64,000 nucleotides of DNA, from assembly GCF_017599385.1 (NCBI RefSeq), contig NZ_JAGFPK010000001.1, positions 436,177 to 500,176 on the forward strand. Direction: 5' to 3'. The translations under genes and the position numbers were made by a program. Each line of letters opens with the position of its first letter. The first letter of the stretch is position 1. Shown in pieces: positions 8,549 to 17,264 of this stretch. The notes under the pieces are model-generated. The model was not told the DNA's origin, did no database searches, and saw nothing but the letters and a program-made list of their open reading frames with translations. Origin of the DNA: Ciceribacter sp. L1K22 (GTDB lineage Bacteria; Pseudomonadota; Alphaproteobacteria; Rhizobiales; Rhizobiaceae).

Positions 8549-10420
8549 CTAGAAATCGATGTCGTCGCCCGGGAGGATATCTCCCTCCGCCGACTCGGCT
8601 GTCGCGGGTGGCGCCGCCACCACGTCGTCCGTCTCAGCCTCTGCCGCATGAATTCGTACGTCGGTGATCCTTGCGCCGGGGAAGCGGGAAAGGATGGCTG
8701 CGACATCGGGATCGGCGCGCGCATCGGTTTTACGCTGCTCCTTGGCCCGTTCCTCGGCTTCCACCAGCGTCGGCATGCCTGGCTCGTTCGAAAGCGTCAC
8801 CCACCAGGTAATACCGGTCCACTCCCTGAGCTTGGACGTCAGGTCGGCAGCTATGGATTTGGGAGCGTCGGGCTCAAGATTGATTTCAAGTCTTCCGGGT
8901 TCCACCTTTACCAGTCGGACCGATTGACGGATACGGGCACGCAACACCGGTTCTCTGTTTTTCTGGCAGAGATCGGCTATGTCTTCCAACGAAGTGATTG
9001 GTACGAGCGGTGCGGGGGGCTCGATTGTCGTTTGCTCGGGCCGCTGCAGTTCTTCGGGCCGGCCTCCCGCCGTGGCGGGGACGGCTTGCAAGCGCGTGAC
9101 GGGCACGGCGGCAGTCTGCTGCGCCGTAGGACCGGTGCCAACGGCCCTAGTTTCCATGACGGCCTGTCCAGAGCCGCTCCCTCCACCCTGGCCGGGGCGA
9201 GGCGCTGTCACCGCATTGTCGGTAGAAGAAAGATCAAGAAGTCGGCGTGCCGCGTCCTCCGGCGAGGGAAGGCTGGTGGCATGAGCCAGCCGGATAAGAA
9301 CCATTTCCGCCGCACCGGCGGGACGGGCGGAGTTTTCCGCTTCCGGAATGCCCTTGAGGAGCATCTGCCACATACGGGATAGCGTAGTGACCGCCACGCT
9401 TGTCGAAAACTCGGTGCCCTTGGTGCGCTCGATTTCACTCAATGACGGATCCTGAGCCGTTGAAGGCACATATTTCAGGAGTGTGACGAGATGGGTAAAG
9501 TCCGCGAGATCGGTCAACACCACGGTCGGGTTTGCCCCGGCTTCGTATTGCCCCTGAAACTCGGCCAGGGCTCCGGCAACGTCTCCCGAAACGAGGTGCC
9601 CGAACAGATCAACGATGCGCGCACGGTCGGCAAGCCCGAGCATGTCGCGAACGGCATCGGCCTTGACGACGCCGCCGCCGTGAGCGATCGCCTGGTCCAG
9701 CAGCGAAAGGCCGTCACGCGCTGACCCCTCAGCGGCACGGGCGATCATCGCAAGTGCTTCCTCGTCGGCGGAAATGCCTTCCTTTGCCGCGATCGTGGAG
9801 AAAAGCCCAACGAGATCCGACGCGCTGATGCGGCGCAGGTCGAACCGCTGGCATCTGGACAGCACGGTGATCGGAACCTTCCTGATCTCCGTGGTGGCGA
9901 AAATGAACTTCACATGCTCCGGCGGCTCTTCGAGCGTTTTAAGCAAGCCGTTGAAGGCCTGCGTTGACAGCATGTGGACTTCGTCGATGATGTAAACCTT
10001 GAAACGCGCGGAGACTGGCCGGTAGCGAACCTGTTCTATGATTTCCCGTATGTCGTCGATACCGGTGTGGGATGCGGCGTCCATCTCGATGACATCGACA
10101 TGACGGCCCTCCATGATGGCTTGGCAGTGCTCGCCCGGGACGCGCAAGTCGATGGTCGGCTTGTCGATTTCGGGTGTCTTGTAGTTGAGCGCGCGCGCCA
10201 GGATGCGGGCTGTCGTTGTCTTTCCGACCCCTCGCACGCCTGTCAGCATATAGGCCTGCGCAATACGGCCGCTCTCGAACGCGTTTGTCAGCGTTCGCAC
10301 CATCGGTTCCTGCCCAACCATCAGGTCCGAGAAATCCTTGGGACGGTATTTTCTCGCTAGGACGCGGTAACCTGTCGTCTGAACACTGGCGCTCGATGAT
10401 GTCGGTTCGACGTCGCTCAT
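8549..10420 (-). CDS. dnaX: DNA polymerase III subunit gamma/tau
   Basis: 623 residues. The clamp-loader AAA+ core begins with YRPKDFSDLMVGQEPMVRTL, has Walker A GVRGVGKTTTARILARALN (about residues 61-79), Walker B VYIIDEVHML, sensor motifs and the domain III collar; a proline/glutamine-rich linker and a C-terminal tau-like domain follow. It loads the sliding clamp and ties the replicase together. The usual zinc-finger cysteines between Walker A and B are not obvious: the segment reads PTIDLRVPGEHCQAIMEGRHVD with a single Cys. It is upstream of ybaB, and the SRP RNA gene lies 70 bases upstream on the same strand, the common alphaproteobacterial order. Confidence 0.95.
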   Translation of the reverse strand: MSDVEPTSSSASVQTTGYRVLARKYRPKDFSDLMVGQEPMVRTLTNAFESGRIAQAYMLTGVRGVGKTTTARILARALNYKTPEIDKPTIDLRVPGEHCQAIMEGRHVDVIEMDAASHTGIDDIREIIEQVRYRPVSARFKVYIIDEVHMLSTQAFNGLLKTLEEPPEHVKFIFATTEIRKVPITVLSRCQRFDLRRISASDLVGLFSTIAAKEGISADEEALAMIARAAEGSARDGLSLLDQAIAHGGGVVKADAVRDMLGLADRARIVDLFGHLVSGDVAGALAEFQGQYEAGANPTVVLTDLADFTHLVTLLKYVPSTAQDPSLSEIERTKGTEFSTSVAVTTLSRMWQMLLKGIPEAENSARPAGAAEMVLIRLAHATSLPSPEDAARRLLDLSSTDNAVTAPRPGQGGGSGSGQAVMETRAVGTGPTAQQTAAVPVTRLQAVPATAGGRPEELQRPEQTTIEPPAPLVPITSLEDIADLCQKNREPVLRARIRQSVRLVKVEPGRLEINLEPDAPKSIAADLTSKLREWTGITWWVTLSNEPGMPTLVEAEERAKEQRKTDARADPDVAAILSRFPGARITDVRIHAAEAETDDVVAAPPATAESAEGDILPGDDIDF

Positions 10421-10493
10421 GGCCGGTGCCGGTTCCTCATTCGCCCGCTAGGGCAGCGCGTACCGGTGCTTTTGCGCTTCCGGTAATAAGGGA

Positions 10494-10594
10494 AGGTGGG
10501 AGGCTGGCACGGCGACCCGTGCCGGGCTCGTTGGGGCTGCTTCCTTCCGGACCTGACCCGGTTGGCGAGTGGCGCGTCCACCACCAACCTCCCG
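10494..10594 (-). ncRNA. ffs: Signal recognition particle RNA, small bacterial type (4.5S)
   Basis: Read on the minus strand it contains the universally conserved core GGTCAGGTCCGGAAGGAAGC, which carries the GGAA tetraloop and asymmetric loop bound by Ffh. The ends pair: GGGAGGTTGG at the 5' end with CCAGCCTCCC at the 3' end. The length near 100 bases matches the Alu-less Gram-negative form. It guides ribosomes making membrane proteins together with Ffh and FtsY. Exact ends are estimated from the closing stem and the promoter. Confidence 0.95.
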
Positions 10595-10600
10595 ACGCCA

Positions 10601-10629
10601 CATATCGGCAATAACGAACGCAAATGCAA
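10601..10629 (-). promoter_or_regulatory. Sigma-70 type promoter of the SRP RNA gene
   Basis: On the minus strand TTGCAT (10624-10629) and GATATG (10601-10606) are separated by 17 bases, and the SRP RNA closing stem begins seven to eight bases after the -10 element, as expected for a stable-RNA promoter. Confidence 0.6.
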
Positions 10630-10680
10630 GCCAATGAACCAAAAAACTGATAAGGGGTGTAAAACATAGGAGGTAGCACC

Positions 10681-11091
10681 TTGAAGCCATTTGAACTCGA
10701 TGAAAGACTGGAGCATGACAGCAGGCTCTTGATAACGCTTGAACTTTGCCATGTTCGACTTATGAATGATCGGCGCTGGCCATGGATAGTTCTTGTACCG
10801 CAACGGCCCGGTGTGAGCGAGATCTTCGAGTTAACCCCACTTGACCAGGCGGTTCTCACATTCGAGCAGATGACGGTCGCCAGCGCATTGAAAACAGCGA
10901 CGTCGGCTTTGAAGATCAATATCGGCGCGCTCGGAAACATCGTGCGTCAGCTCCATGTCCACGTCATCGCTCGTCAAGAGGGAGATCCCAACTGGCCGGG
11001 CCCTGTATGGGGGTTCGGCAAATCAGAGCCCTACGCCGCGGATGCAGAGCAAGAGTTTCATAAGCGCTTTCTGGATGTTCTTCACTCATGA
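10681..11091 (+). CDS. HIT domain protein (nucleotide hydrolase/transferase family)
   Basis: 136 residues. The start is a TTG at 10681: a perfect AGGAGGT sits six bases before it and no ATG or GTG start is better placed. The motif NIVRQLHVHVIARQ is the histidine-triad signature with the first His replaced by Gln, while the middle (nucleophile) and third His remain. The ending DPNWPGPVWGFG is typical of a rhizobial HIT subfamily. Such proteins hydrolyse nucleotide phosphoramidates or dinucleotides; the exact substrate is unknown. Its stop overlaps the nudC start (ATGA), so the two are translationally coupled, which suggests a shared role in clearing nucleotide by-products. Confidence 0.85.
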   Translation: MKPFELDERLEHDSRLLITLELCHVRLMNDRRWPWIVLVPQRPGVSEIFELTPLDQAVLTFEQMTVASALKTATSALKINIGALGNIVRQLHVHVIARQEGDPNWPGPVWGFGKSEPYAADAEQEFHKRFLDVLHS

Positions 11092-12041
11092 CCAAATCTC
11101 TGTTCGCGACCGATGGTCCCCATCCCGAGCCTAGTGATCTCACCGCTTTTGCCCGAAATGGCCTCCAGCGCCAGTCGGAGCACCGCGAAGACGATTGTCT
11201 GGAGAAAGCCTTGAAGGTCGATGGTGCACATATACTGGCGCTGTCAGGTCCTCATCTGGTCCTGAAGCACGAGAACCAGGTGCTGGACCCGCTGTTCTCA
11301 CCTTATGAATTGGCGGATCTCTCTCCTGATTTTAGCAACGCTGTTCTCTTGGGCTTCCAGCCAACCGGTGAGCCGCGTCTCGCAGTGCCGGTCGGTCAGC
11401 CTGCTGAACATCTGGCGCACCAATATAAGACTGCCGACGCACGATCTCTTTATCGTGACGACCTTCTGGGGGATGATCTTCTGGGCGAGGCAGCCCAGGC
11501 ACTGAGCCTCGTTCATTGGAACCGGGACAATCAATTCTGCGGGCGCTGTGGCGGAAAGATGAGGAGCGCGATCGGTGGTTACAAGCGGATTTGTGTCGCT
11601 TGCGAAAACGCCATATTCCCGCGCACCGACCCTGTCGTAATCATGCTGGCCGTTAGTGAGAAGCAGGATCGCTGCCTGCTGGGACGAAATCACCGCTTTC
11701 CTGAGGGAATGTATTCCTGTCTGGCGGGCTTCATGGAGCCCGGCGAAACCATCGAGAATGCGGTGCGCCGGGAAACTCTCGAGGAATCAGGTATCGAAAT
11801 CGGCCGCGTGCGATATCACGCATCGCAGCCATGGCCGATGCCGCACCAGTTGATGATAGGCTGTTTCGCGGAGGCCTTGACGGACTCGGTAGTTCTCGAC
11901 CCGGCCGAGCTTGCTGACTGCCGCTGGTTTGACCGGGACGAGGTTGCAGCGATGTTGTCCGCCCGATCTGAAACCAGGACGGCCCCTCTAAAGGGAGCGA
12001 TCGCCAACCGCCTCATGTCCGACTGGCTGGATTGGCAGTGA
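11088..12041 (+). CDS. nudC: NAD(+)/NADH diphosphatase (and RNA de-NADding) Nudix enzyme
   Basis: 317 residues. Four zinc ligands CGRC (151-154) and CVAC (169-172) form the central zinc ribbon. The Nudix box lies in GFMEPGETIENAVRRETLEE, and SQPWPMPHQLM, 17 residues beyond it, is the NADH-specific signature (usually SQPWPFPxS). The enzyme splits NADH to NMNH and AMP and removes NAD caps from RNA in the cytoplasm. The ATG overlaps the stop of the HIT gene. It ends convergent with pheA at a hairpin made by both stop codons. Confidence 0.93.
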   Translation: MTKSLFATDGPHPEPSDLTAFARNGLQRQSEHREDDCLEKALKVDGAHILALSGPHLVLKHENQVLDPLFSPYELADLSPDFSNAVLLGFQPTGEPRLAVPVGQPAEHLAHQYKTADARSLYRDDLLGDDLLGEAAQALSLVHWNRDNQFCGRCGGKMRSAIGGYKRICVACENAIFPRTDPVVIMLAVSEKQDRCLLGRNHRFPEGMYSCLAGFMEPGETIENAVRRETLEESGIEIGRVRYHASQPWPMPHQLMIGCFAEALTDSVVLDPAELADCRWFDRDEVAAMLSARSETRTAPLKGAIANRLMSDWLDWQ

Positions 12042-12064
12042 CCGCGCATACTCCCGCGCGGTCA
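12039..12064. terminator. Bidirectional hairpin between nudC and pheA
   Basis: Perfect 9-bp inverted repeat TGACCGCGC / GCGCGGTCA with loop ATACTCCC. The outer TGA of each arm is the stop codon of nudC and of the convergent pheA. No long T run follows, so it may work as a weak terminator or as a 3'-end stabiliser for both mRNAs. Confidence 0.6.
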
Positions 12065-12922
12065 AAGGCGACCGCGCATCGGATGTCCTTTGTAGACGCC
12101 GAGGATGCGCACCTTTTCTGAGAAGAACCTCAATTCCTCTAGGGCTCGCTCTACCGGTGCATCGTGCGGATGACCTTCAATGTCGGCGTAAAATTGCGTG
12201 GCGACGAACTTTCCACCGATCTGATAGCTTTCAAGCTTCGTCATGTTGATGCCATTTGTGGCAAAGCCGCCAAGGGCCTTGTACAACGCCGCAGGAATGT
12301 TGCGGACGTTGAAGACGAATGTCGTGACGAACAGGTCTTCGGTGTCGGAGCGCCGGGCAAGCGCCTCATCCCGAGACAGCACCACAAAACGGGTCACGTT
12401 GTTTTCGGTGTCTTCGACATTCTCCGCGATGATGTCTAGACCGTAGAGGTCGGCTGCAAGGCGAGGCGCGAGGGCGGCCATCGACCGATCTCCCACCTCC
12501 GCAACGAGTTTTGCAGCGCCGGCGGTGTCGCCGGCCACGACAGGCTTCCACCCGTTGGAGCGGATGATCTGGCGGCACTGGCCAAGCGCATGGATATGAC
12601 TGTGCACCGTCTTGATCTCATCCCGTGTACCACCGGGAACGACCATAAGTTGGAATCGGATCGGCATGAAATACTCGCCGATGATATGGAGGCGGGACTC
12701 GGGCAGCAGGTAATGAATGTCGGCGACGCGGCCGGCGATCGTGTTCTCGATCGGGATCATCGCGAGATCGGCATCGCCGTTTTCAACGGCCACAAATGCA
12801 TCTTCGAAAGTCGGACATGGCAGGGGCTCCATCTCCGGGAACATGTCACGGCAGGCCATGTCGGAGTTTGCGCCAAAATCTCCCTGGAAGGAAATCCGGT
12901 TCGTCTGGTTCATCGCTGACAT
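12062..12922 (-). CDS. pheA: Prephenate dehydratase, monofunctional
   Basis: 286 residues. It makes phenylpyruvate from prephenate for phenylalanine synthesis. The catalytic domain starts with ISFQGDFGANSD, contains PIENTIAGRV and the key Thr-Arg-Phe motif (NNVTRFVVL near residue 183). The C-terminal ACT domain contains GINMTKLESYQIGG, where the usual ESRP phenylalanine-binding motif reads ESYQ, as in related rhizobial enzymes. The start is the ATG at 12922, with AGGAAG six bases upstream; a longer open frame would overlap kdsB. kdsB ends 10 bases upstream, so they share a transcript. Confidence 0.93.
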   Translation of the reverse strand: MSAMNQTNRISFQGDFGANSDMACRDMFPEMEPLPCPTFEDAFVAVENGDADLAMIPIENTIAGRVADIHYLLPESRLHIIGEYFMPIRFQLMVVPGGTRDEIKTVHSHIHALGQCRQIIRSNGWKPVVAGDTAGAAKLVAEVGDRSMAALAPRLAADLYGLDIIAENVEDTENNVTRFVVLSRDEALARRSDTEDLFVTTFVFNVRNIPAALYKALGGFATNGINMTKLESYQIGGKFVATQFYADIEGHPHDAPVERALEELRFFSEKVRILGVYKGHPMRGRL

Positions 12923-12932
12923 TGTCTGCTTC

Positions 12933-13685
12933 CTACGCTCTGGCGGCAAGTATCTGCCGCGCCTTGTCCAAGTCAGCCGGTGTGTCCACGCCAAGCGGGA
13001 CGGAGCTTATGATTTCGACATCGATCCGCATGCCCGCTTCCAGCGCGCGCAGTTGCTCGAGGGACTCTCGTTTCTCCAGCGTCGAGGGAGAAAGAGAGAC
13101 AAACGTCTCAAGTGCTTTCCGTCTGTAGGCGTAGAGCCCGATGTGGTGGTAAAGCGGTCCGTTGCCATGGGGTGCGGTTGCGCGTGTGAAATAAAGCGCC
13201 CGCAAACGCTCATTCGCTATGGGAGATCCGACCACCTTCACAACATTCGGATTGGTCTTTTCTTCCTCATGTGTGATTTCCACCGTAAGTGTCGCAATGT
13301 CGGTCGAAGGATTGTCGAGCGGACGCAGCGACGCTCTTATCGAGTCGGGTTCGATGGTCGGAAGATCACCTTGGACATTGATTATGATATCGGCATGTTT
13401 GTCGGGGTCGATAAGGCACAAGGCCTCGTAAATCCGGTCGGAGCCTGACTGATGGTCGACGCGGGTCATCACCACGTCGAACCCCGCCTTCTTTACCACA
13501 TCGAAAACTGCTTGATCGTCCACAGCGACGACAATCCGCCCGACATTGGCCTCCTGCGCCCGCTTGGCCACCTGAACGATCATCGGAAAACCGCAGATAT
13601 CGGCAAGAGGTTTGCCGGGCAGGCGTGTGGAGGCCATCCTGGCGGGTATGAGGACGAGGGTCTTTGCAAAATCATGAGAGTTCAT
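12933..13685 (-). CDS. kdsB: 3-deoxy-manno-octulosonate cytidylyltransferase (CMP-Kdo synthetase)
   Basis: 250 residues. It activates Kdo with CTP for the lipopolysaccharide inner core. Motifs: [19 protein letters not shown] at residues 12-30 (nucleotide binding), NVQGDLPTI (metal and CTP binding) and [13 protein letters not shown] (Kdo binding). The start is the ATG at 13685 with AGAAGG seven bases upstream; the open frame reaches 13823, but the extra 46 residues do not resemble the family and would leave no room for a promoter facing the divergent cytochrome gene. Confidence 0.95.
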   Translation of the reverse strand: MNSHDFAKTLVLIPARMASTRLPGKPLADICGFPMIVQVAKRAQEANVGRIVVAVDDQAVFDVVKKAGFDVVMTRVDHQSGSDRIYEALCLIDPDKHADIIINVQGDLPTIEPDSIRASLRPLDNPSTDIATLTVEITHEEEKTNPNVVKVVGSPIANERLRALYFTRATAPHGNGPLYHHIGLYAYRRKALETFVSLSPSTLEKRESLEQLRALEAGMRIDVEIISSVPLGVDTPADLDKARQILAARA

Positions 13686-13838
13686 CACAGGGCCTTCTAA
13701 TGCCGGAGAAAAAGTGGCAAAAAGTCTCAGTCTCGGGACCATAATCGTGTTGCAACTGTCAAGCAAAAGACATAGGTTCCGCGCGATTTCAAGATCGTCC
13801 GGTTCGTCATCCGCCGGCTGCAAGGGGAGCGTTTGCAG

Positions 13839-14402
13839 ATGAATTCATACGTGAATATGGGCGCGGGAGCATTGCTCGGCACGGTCTTCGTGCTGATGTC
13901 TGTGTCGATCGCGTCGGAAGGCATCTTCCACTCCGAAGCTCCGGAGACGGAAGGCTATGCCATCGTCGCCGAGGCTCCGGCTGACGCCGGCGCTGGTGAG
14001 GCCGAAGCCGTGGTCGAAACCCCGATCGCCACGCTTCTGGCAAGCGCCGACGCGGCTGCTGGTGAGGCGGTGTTCAAGAAGTGCGCGAGCTGTCACAACG
14101 CCGACAAGGGCGGTGCTAACAAGGTTGGCCCGAACCTTTTCGGCGTGGTGGGACACCCTGTCGCTAGCCACGAGGGCTTCAGTTATTCGGCCGCATTGAA
14201 GGACTTTTCTCAAGGGGGCTCCGTTACCTGGACCTTTGAAAACCTGAACCATTTCCTAACGGCACCGAAGAAATTCGTTCCCGGCACGGCGATGGGCTTT
14301 GCAGGTTTGAAGAAGGACGACGAACGGGCAAATTTGATTGCCTACCTTCGCACGCTCTCTGACAATCCGCTGCCCCTCCCGGATCCGGCGGCTACAAACT
14401 GA
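13839..14402 (+). CDS. cycM: Membrane-anchored cytochrome c (CycM type)
   Basis: 187 residues. One N-terminal membrane helix (about residues 8-27) is not followed by a cleavage site and serves as anchor; an Ala/Glu-rich linker leads to a periplasmic class I cytochrome c domain with heme motif CASCH (82-86) and the distal methionine in [10 protein letters not shown]. This organisation matches CycM of Bradyrhizobium and Rhizobium, which passes electrons from bc1 to the aa3 oxidase. The ATG at 13839 lies nine bases after AAGGGGAG; a TTG at 13833 is also possible. The gene is divergent from kdsB and is followed by a strong terminator. Confidence 0.9.
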   Translation: MNSYVNMGAGALLGTVFVLMSVSIASEGIFHSEAPETEGYAIVAEAPADAGAGEAEAVVETPIATLLASADAAAGEAVFKKCASCHNADKGGANKVGPNLFGVVGHPVASHEGFSYSAALKDFSQGGSVTWTFENLNHFLTAPKKFVPGTAMGFAGLKKDDERANLIAYLRTLSDNPLPLPDPAATN

Positions 14403-14430
14403 TTCGTTTCGGATGAAGTCGAGTGACCAG

Positions 14431-14460
14431 AAAAATGCCCGGCAAATGCCGGGCATTTTT
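14431..14460. terminator. Bidirectional intrinsic terminator
   Basis: Perfect 13-bp stem with loop AAAT; one arm starts AAAAATGCCCGGC and the other ends in five T. A and T runs on both sides let it work for cycM and for the convergent AEC transporter gene that ends at 14463. Confidence 0.92.
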
Positions 14461-14462
14461 GT

Positions 14463-15407
14463 TTAGAGAACGAGCCACGCCCAAAACGTTACAGAGACGA
14501 CGCCGACAGCAGTCGTTAATGTGATTGTGGAGGCGGCCAAGCCATGGCCAACGCCAAATCTGTTGGCGATAAGCCAGGCGTTGATGCCGGTTGGAACCGA
14601 CGAGGTCAGCACCATGGCTGCGGTCCAGGACGGACTGAGACCCAGCAGCAAGCTTGCCGTCCAGACCACCGCGGGCATGAGGATCAGCTTGAGCAACGAT
14701 GTTGCGCTTGCGATCCCGAGGTTGCCACGTACGCCGTATTTGTGAAGCGCCATGCCCAGTGAAATGAGAGCTGCGGGCGCTGCTATGGCAGCGATCTGAT
14801 GGACAATGCTCGTTCCAACCTCACCGAGGGGCAACCCCGTGACATGGACCAGAATTCCGGCTCCCAGACCTGCAATCAAAGGATTCTTTAGCAGATTGGT
14901 GGCGACCTGCTTCATGATGAGGCCAATGCCGCGACCCGATCCGCCGCTCACGCCCCGTTCTGCATTTTCCATCAGGATGGTGCCGACGACCATCATCAGC
15001 GGTAGGTGAACGGCCAGCAGGATAGATAGGGGGACGATGCCTTCCTCACCGACGATACGTCCGACAAGGGGGAGCCCGATGAAGACGTTGTTCGCGAACG
15101 CGGATGACACACCTGCAAGCACACCCACGCGAGCGTCCCGTCCGAAAAGCCGTGTCGCGATCACGTGACCCAGTGTCCAGGTAACGGCCACGCCGGAAAA
15201 GTAGGCGATCCATAGGCGGAAGGGGGATGCTCCATGAAAATCCGCTTCCGAGATCGTTTGAAACAGCAGCACCGGAACAGCTACCTTGAAGACGAACTCT
15301 CCAAGGGCCTCGCCTACCCCCGCGCCGAGGAGTCCGGTGCGGACCAAAATCCACCCCAGCAATATGAGTATGAAGATAGGAGCTACGTTCGTGGCGATGG
15401 CGGTCAT
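14463..15407 (-). CDS. AEC (auxin efflux carrier) family transporter
   Basis: About 314 residues with ten predicted membrane helices, beginning APIFILILLGWILVRTGLL. Family features include the Asn/Pro-containing stretches SSAFANNVFIGLPLVG and SSVPTGINAWLIANRFGVG. Family members export or import small organic acids such as malate or malonate across the inner membrane; the substrate here is not shown. The ATG at 15407 starts the first helix; no good Shine-Dalgarno is visible, and the frame continues another 23 codons upstream. A terminator-like RNA element on the same strand lies about 80 bases before the start. Confidence 0.85.
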   Translation of the reverse strand: MTAIATNVAPIFILILLGWILVRTGLLGAGVGEALGEFVFKVAVPVLLFQTISEADFHGASPFRLWIAYFSGVAVTWTLGHVIATRLFGRDARVGVLAGVSSAFANNVFIGLPLVGRIVGEEGIVPLSILLAVHLPLMMVVGTILMENAERGVSGGSGRGIGLIMKQVATNLLKNPLIAGLGAGILVHVTGLPLGEVGTSIVHQIAAIAAPAALISLGMALHKYGVRGNLGIASATSLLKLILMPAVVWTASLLLGLSPSWTAAMVLTSSVPTGINAWLIANRFGVGHGLAASTITLTTAVGVVSVTFWAWLVL

Positions 15408-15485
15408 GGGAGGCTTTCGCAGCGGAGGCAGGAAGTCTGCCTTAGCAGCCTCATGTCGGGATACGCAATCTCGCACGCGTCAGAA

Positions 15486-15540
15486 GAAAAAAGCGGAGCC
15501 TAGCCCCGCTTCTCTCATCCGGTTTTGAACCGGACAAAGT
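15486..15540 (-). ncRNA. Candidate small RNA 3' part or leader attenuator
   Basis: Read on the minus strand: hairpin TCCGGTT-CAA-AACCGGA (15518-15534), the spacer TGAGAG, then a 9-bp terminator stem (15491-15499 with 15503-15511, one G-U pair, loop TAG) running into six T. This is a clear RNA 3' end lying between genes and pointing toward the AEC gene. It could end a free small RNA whose 5' end lies somewhere in 15540-15740, or act as an attenuator in the AEC leader. I do not recognise an Rfam family. The remaining 15541-15736 shows only a short GGTGC/GCACC repeat and no convincing gene. Confidence 0.55.
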
Positions 15541-15736
15541 TCCGCCAGTTCATCCGTGGTCGGAACGTATTGTGGTGCACGTCATGCGCACCATAGAGTT
15601 CGTTAAACACGCCGAACTCACTTGTCGCGTTGATAGCGGGAGAATGTAACAGCGGAATGACTTCCGTCTTTTCACCTTCCCAACGATGAAAAAACCGCTA
15701 TGAGGGACCGATGAACTTTCTTCAGAGAGCTTGCAA

Positions 15737-16729
15737 ATGACTGGCTTCGACGTCCTTACGGTCGGCAATGCGATTGTTGACATTATCTCCCGATGTGATG
15801 ACCAGTTTCTGACTGAAAATGGGATTTTGAAGGGGGCTATGAATCTGATTGACGCCGATCGAGCCGAAAGCCTCTACGACAAGATGGGGCCGGCGGTGGA
15901 AGCGTCGGGCGGGAGCGCTGGAAATACCGCCGCGGGGATCGCTTCCCTAGGCGGACGGGCTGCCTATTTCGGTAAAGTCGCCGATGATCAACTCGGAAAG
16001 ATTTTCACTCATGATATCCGCGCCCAAGGCGTTCATTATGAAACCAAGGCCAAGGGTACGACGCCGCCGACGGCACGAAGCATGATCTTCGTCACGGAAG
16101 ATGGCGAGCGTTCCATGAACACCCATCTGGGCGCATGTGTGGAGTTCGGGCCGGAGGATGTCGAGCCGGCTGTCGTGGCCGCATCCAAGGTGACCTATTT
16201 TGAAGGTTACCTCTGGGATCCGCCGCGTGCCAAGCAGGCAATTCTCGATTGCGCCCGCATCGCGCACGAGAGCGGGCGCGAGATGTCGATGACATTGTCA
16301 GACAGTTTTTGCGTGGCACGCTACCGAGAAGAATTCCTTGATCTGATGCGGTCTGGCACCGTCGACATCGTATTCTCGAACCGGCAGGAGGCACTTGCTC
16401 TTTACGAGACAGACGACTTTTCCGTCGCTCTCGATAGGATGTCTCGCGACTGCAAACTCGCCGCGGTTACGATGAGCGAGGAGGGGGCCGTCATCGTTAA
16501 AGGTGACGAGCGGATTCGCGTGGACGCAATCCAGATCCGGGAACTGGTCGATACCACCGGCGCCGGGGACCTCTTTGCTGCCGGCTTCCTCTTTGGCTAC
16601 ACCCAGGGCCGATCACTGGAAGACTGTGGAAGGCTGGGGTGCCTCGCGGCCGGTATCGTCATTCAGCAGATCGGTCCGCGCCCACTTGGCTCGCTGGCTG
16701 AAGCCGCCCGAGAGGCCGGACTTATTTAA
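15737..16729 (+). CDS. PfkB family kinase, adenosine kinase-like
   Basis: 330 residues. The family signatures are the Gly-rich SGGSAGNTAAGIASLGG near residue 55 and DTTGAGDLFAAGFLFG near 272, where the Asp of GAGD is the catalytic base. The N-terminus DVLTVGNAIVDII matches the adenosine kinase / ribokinase-like branch common in rhizobia. It probably phosphorylates adenosine or a related nucleoside or sugar with ATP. The ATG at 15737 is chosen; a TTG six bases earlier is in frame. It ends 8 bases inside the convergent SH3 gene. The 330-base region upstream may hold its promoter. Confidence 0.85.
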   Translation: MTGFDVLTVGNAIVDIISRCDDQFLTENGILKGAMNLIDADRAESLYDKMGPAVEASGGSAGNTAAGIASLGGRAAYFGKVADDQLGKIFTHDIRAQGVHYETKAKGTTPPTARSMIFVTEDGERSMNTHLGACVEFGPEDVEPAVVAASKVTYFEGYLWDPPRAKQAILDCARIAHESGREMSMTLSDSFCVARYREEFLDLMRSGTVDIVFSNRQEALALYETDDFSVALDRMSRDCKLAAVTMSEEGAVIVKGDERIRVDAIQIRELVDTTGAGDLFAAGFLFGYTQGRSLEDCGRLGCLAAGIVIQQIGPRPLGSLAEAAREAGLI

Positions 16730-17264
16730 ACGCTTCCCCCGGATAGGCGCCCCAGATCTCTCCTTGGGAGACCCATCCTTGAACGCCCCCTGCTTCCGCG
16801 CGACACCAGTTTCCGGTGCATTCGTCGAGTTTGAGGACGACTCCGGGCTGGAGCTTTGCCACAATGGCCGCGGAGTCGAGCGTATCGCGCCGCATGTTGA
16901 CGAACACCTCTCCGGAGTTGCCGCGCATCCACGGCGCTGCCACCGCCGTGCGTTCGCCGGTCAGCAATGACTGGTTGACCCAACCCTCCGTGCCATCGGC
17001 GTCACGAATCCGCCTCCAGTTCTCGTATTCCTGGATAATCTCCACCGGAAGTCCCGATTTGAGGTAACGCCACGAGACCGCATAGTCCGTGCCGGGTCCT
17101 ATCCGAAGGTTTACACTCTTTGCCTTCAGGCTGACAAATCGAGGCAGGGGAAGCCCGCTTGGCCCCTTCGCCGTGGACTGAGCGAGTGACGTCTGCGCCC
17201 CAGTCATCAGGAGCATAGCTATGACGCTGGAGACAAGACCGATTCGGTGCAGAGCATTGGGCAT
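16722..17264 (-). CDS. Exported protein with two bacterial SH3 domains
   Basis: 180 residues from the ATG at 17264; an in-frame ATG at 17306 would place extra residues before the signal peptide. A signal peptide (IGLVSSVIAMLLMTGAQTSLAQ) is followed by two SH3-like repeats: FVSLKAKSVNLRIGPGTDY...GWVNQSLL (about 40-103) and GEVFVNMRRDTLDSAA...GWVSQGEIW (about 115-172). Such domains bind peptidoglycan stem peptides or partner proteins in the periplasm. No enzyme domain is attached. It is divergent from the 2-hydroxyacid dehydrogenase and overlaps the end of the kinase gene by 8 bases. Confidence 0.83.
   Translation of the reverse strand: MPNALHRIGLVSSVIAMLLMTGAQTSLAQSTAKGPSGLPLPRFVSLKAKSVNLRIGPGTDYAVSWRYLKSGLPVEIIQEYENWRRIRDADGTEGWVNQSLLTGERTAVAAPWMRGNSGEVFVNMRRDTLDSAAIVAKLQPGVVLKLDECTGNWCRAEAGGVQGWVSQGEIWGAYPGEAFK

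Noticed and set aside
12717..13448. Plus-strand open frame across kdsB and pheA
   Set aside because: Crosses two well-identified minus-strand genes and shows no domain.
15480..15545. tRNA-like ending GTTCCGCCA and stem-loops
   Set aside because: No cloverleaf can be drawn; the structure is explained better as a minus-strand hairpin and terminator.
15541..15736. Possible riboswitch (SAM-II or similar) before the adenosine kinase-like gene
   Set aside because: I could not match the conserved pseudoknot sequence; only a short GGTGC/GCACC repeat is present.
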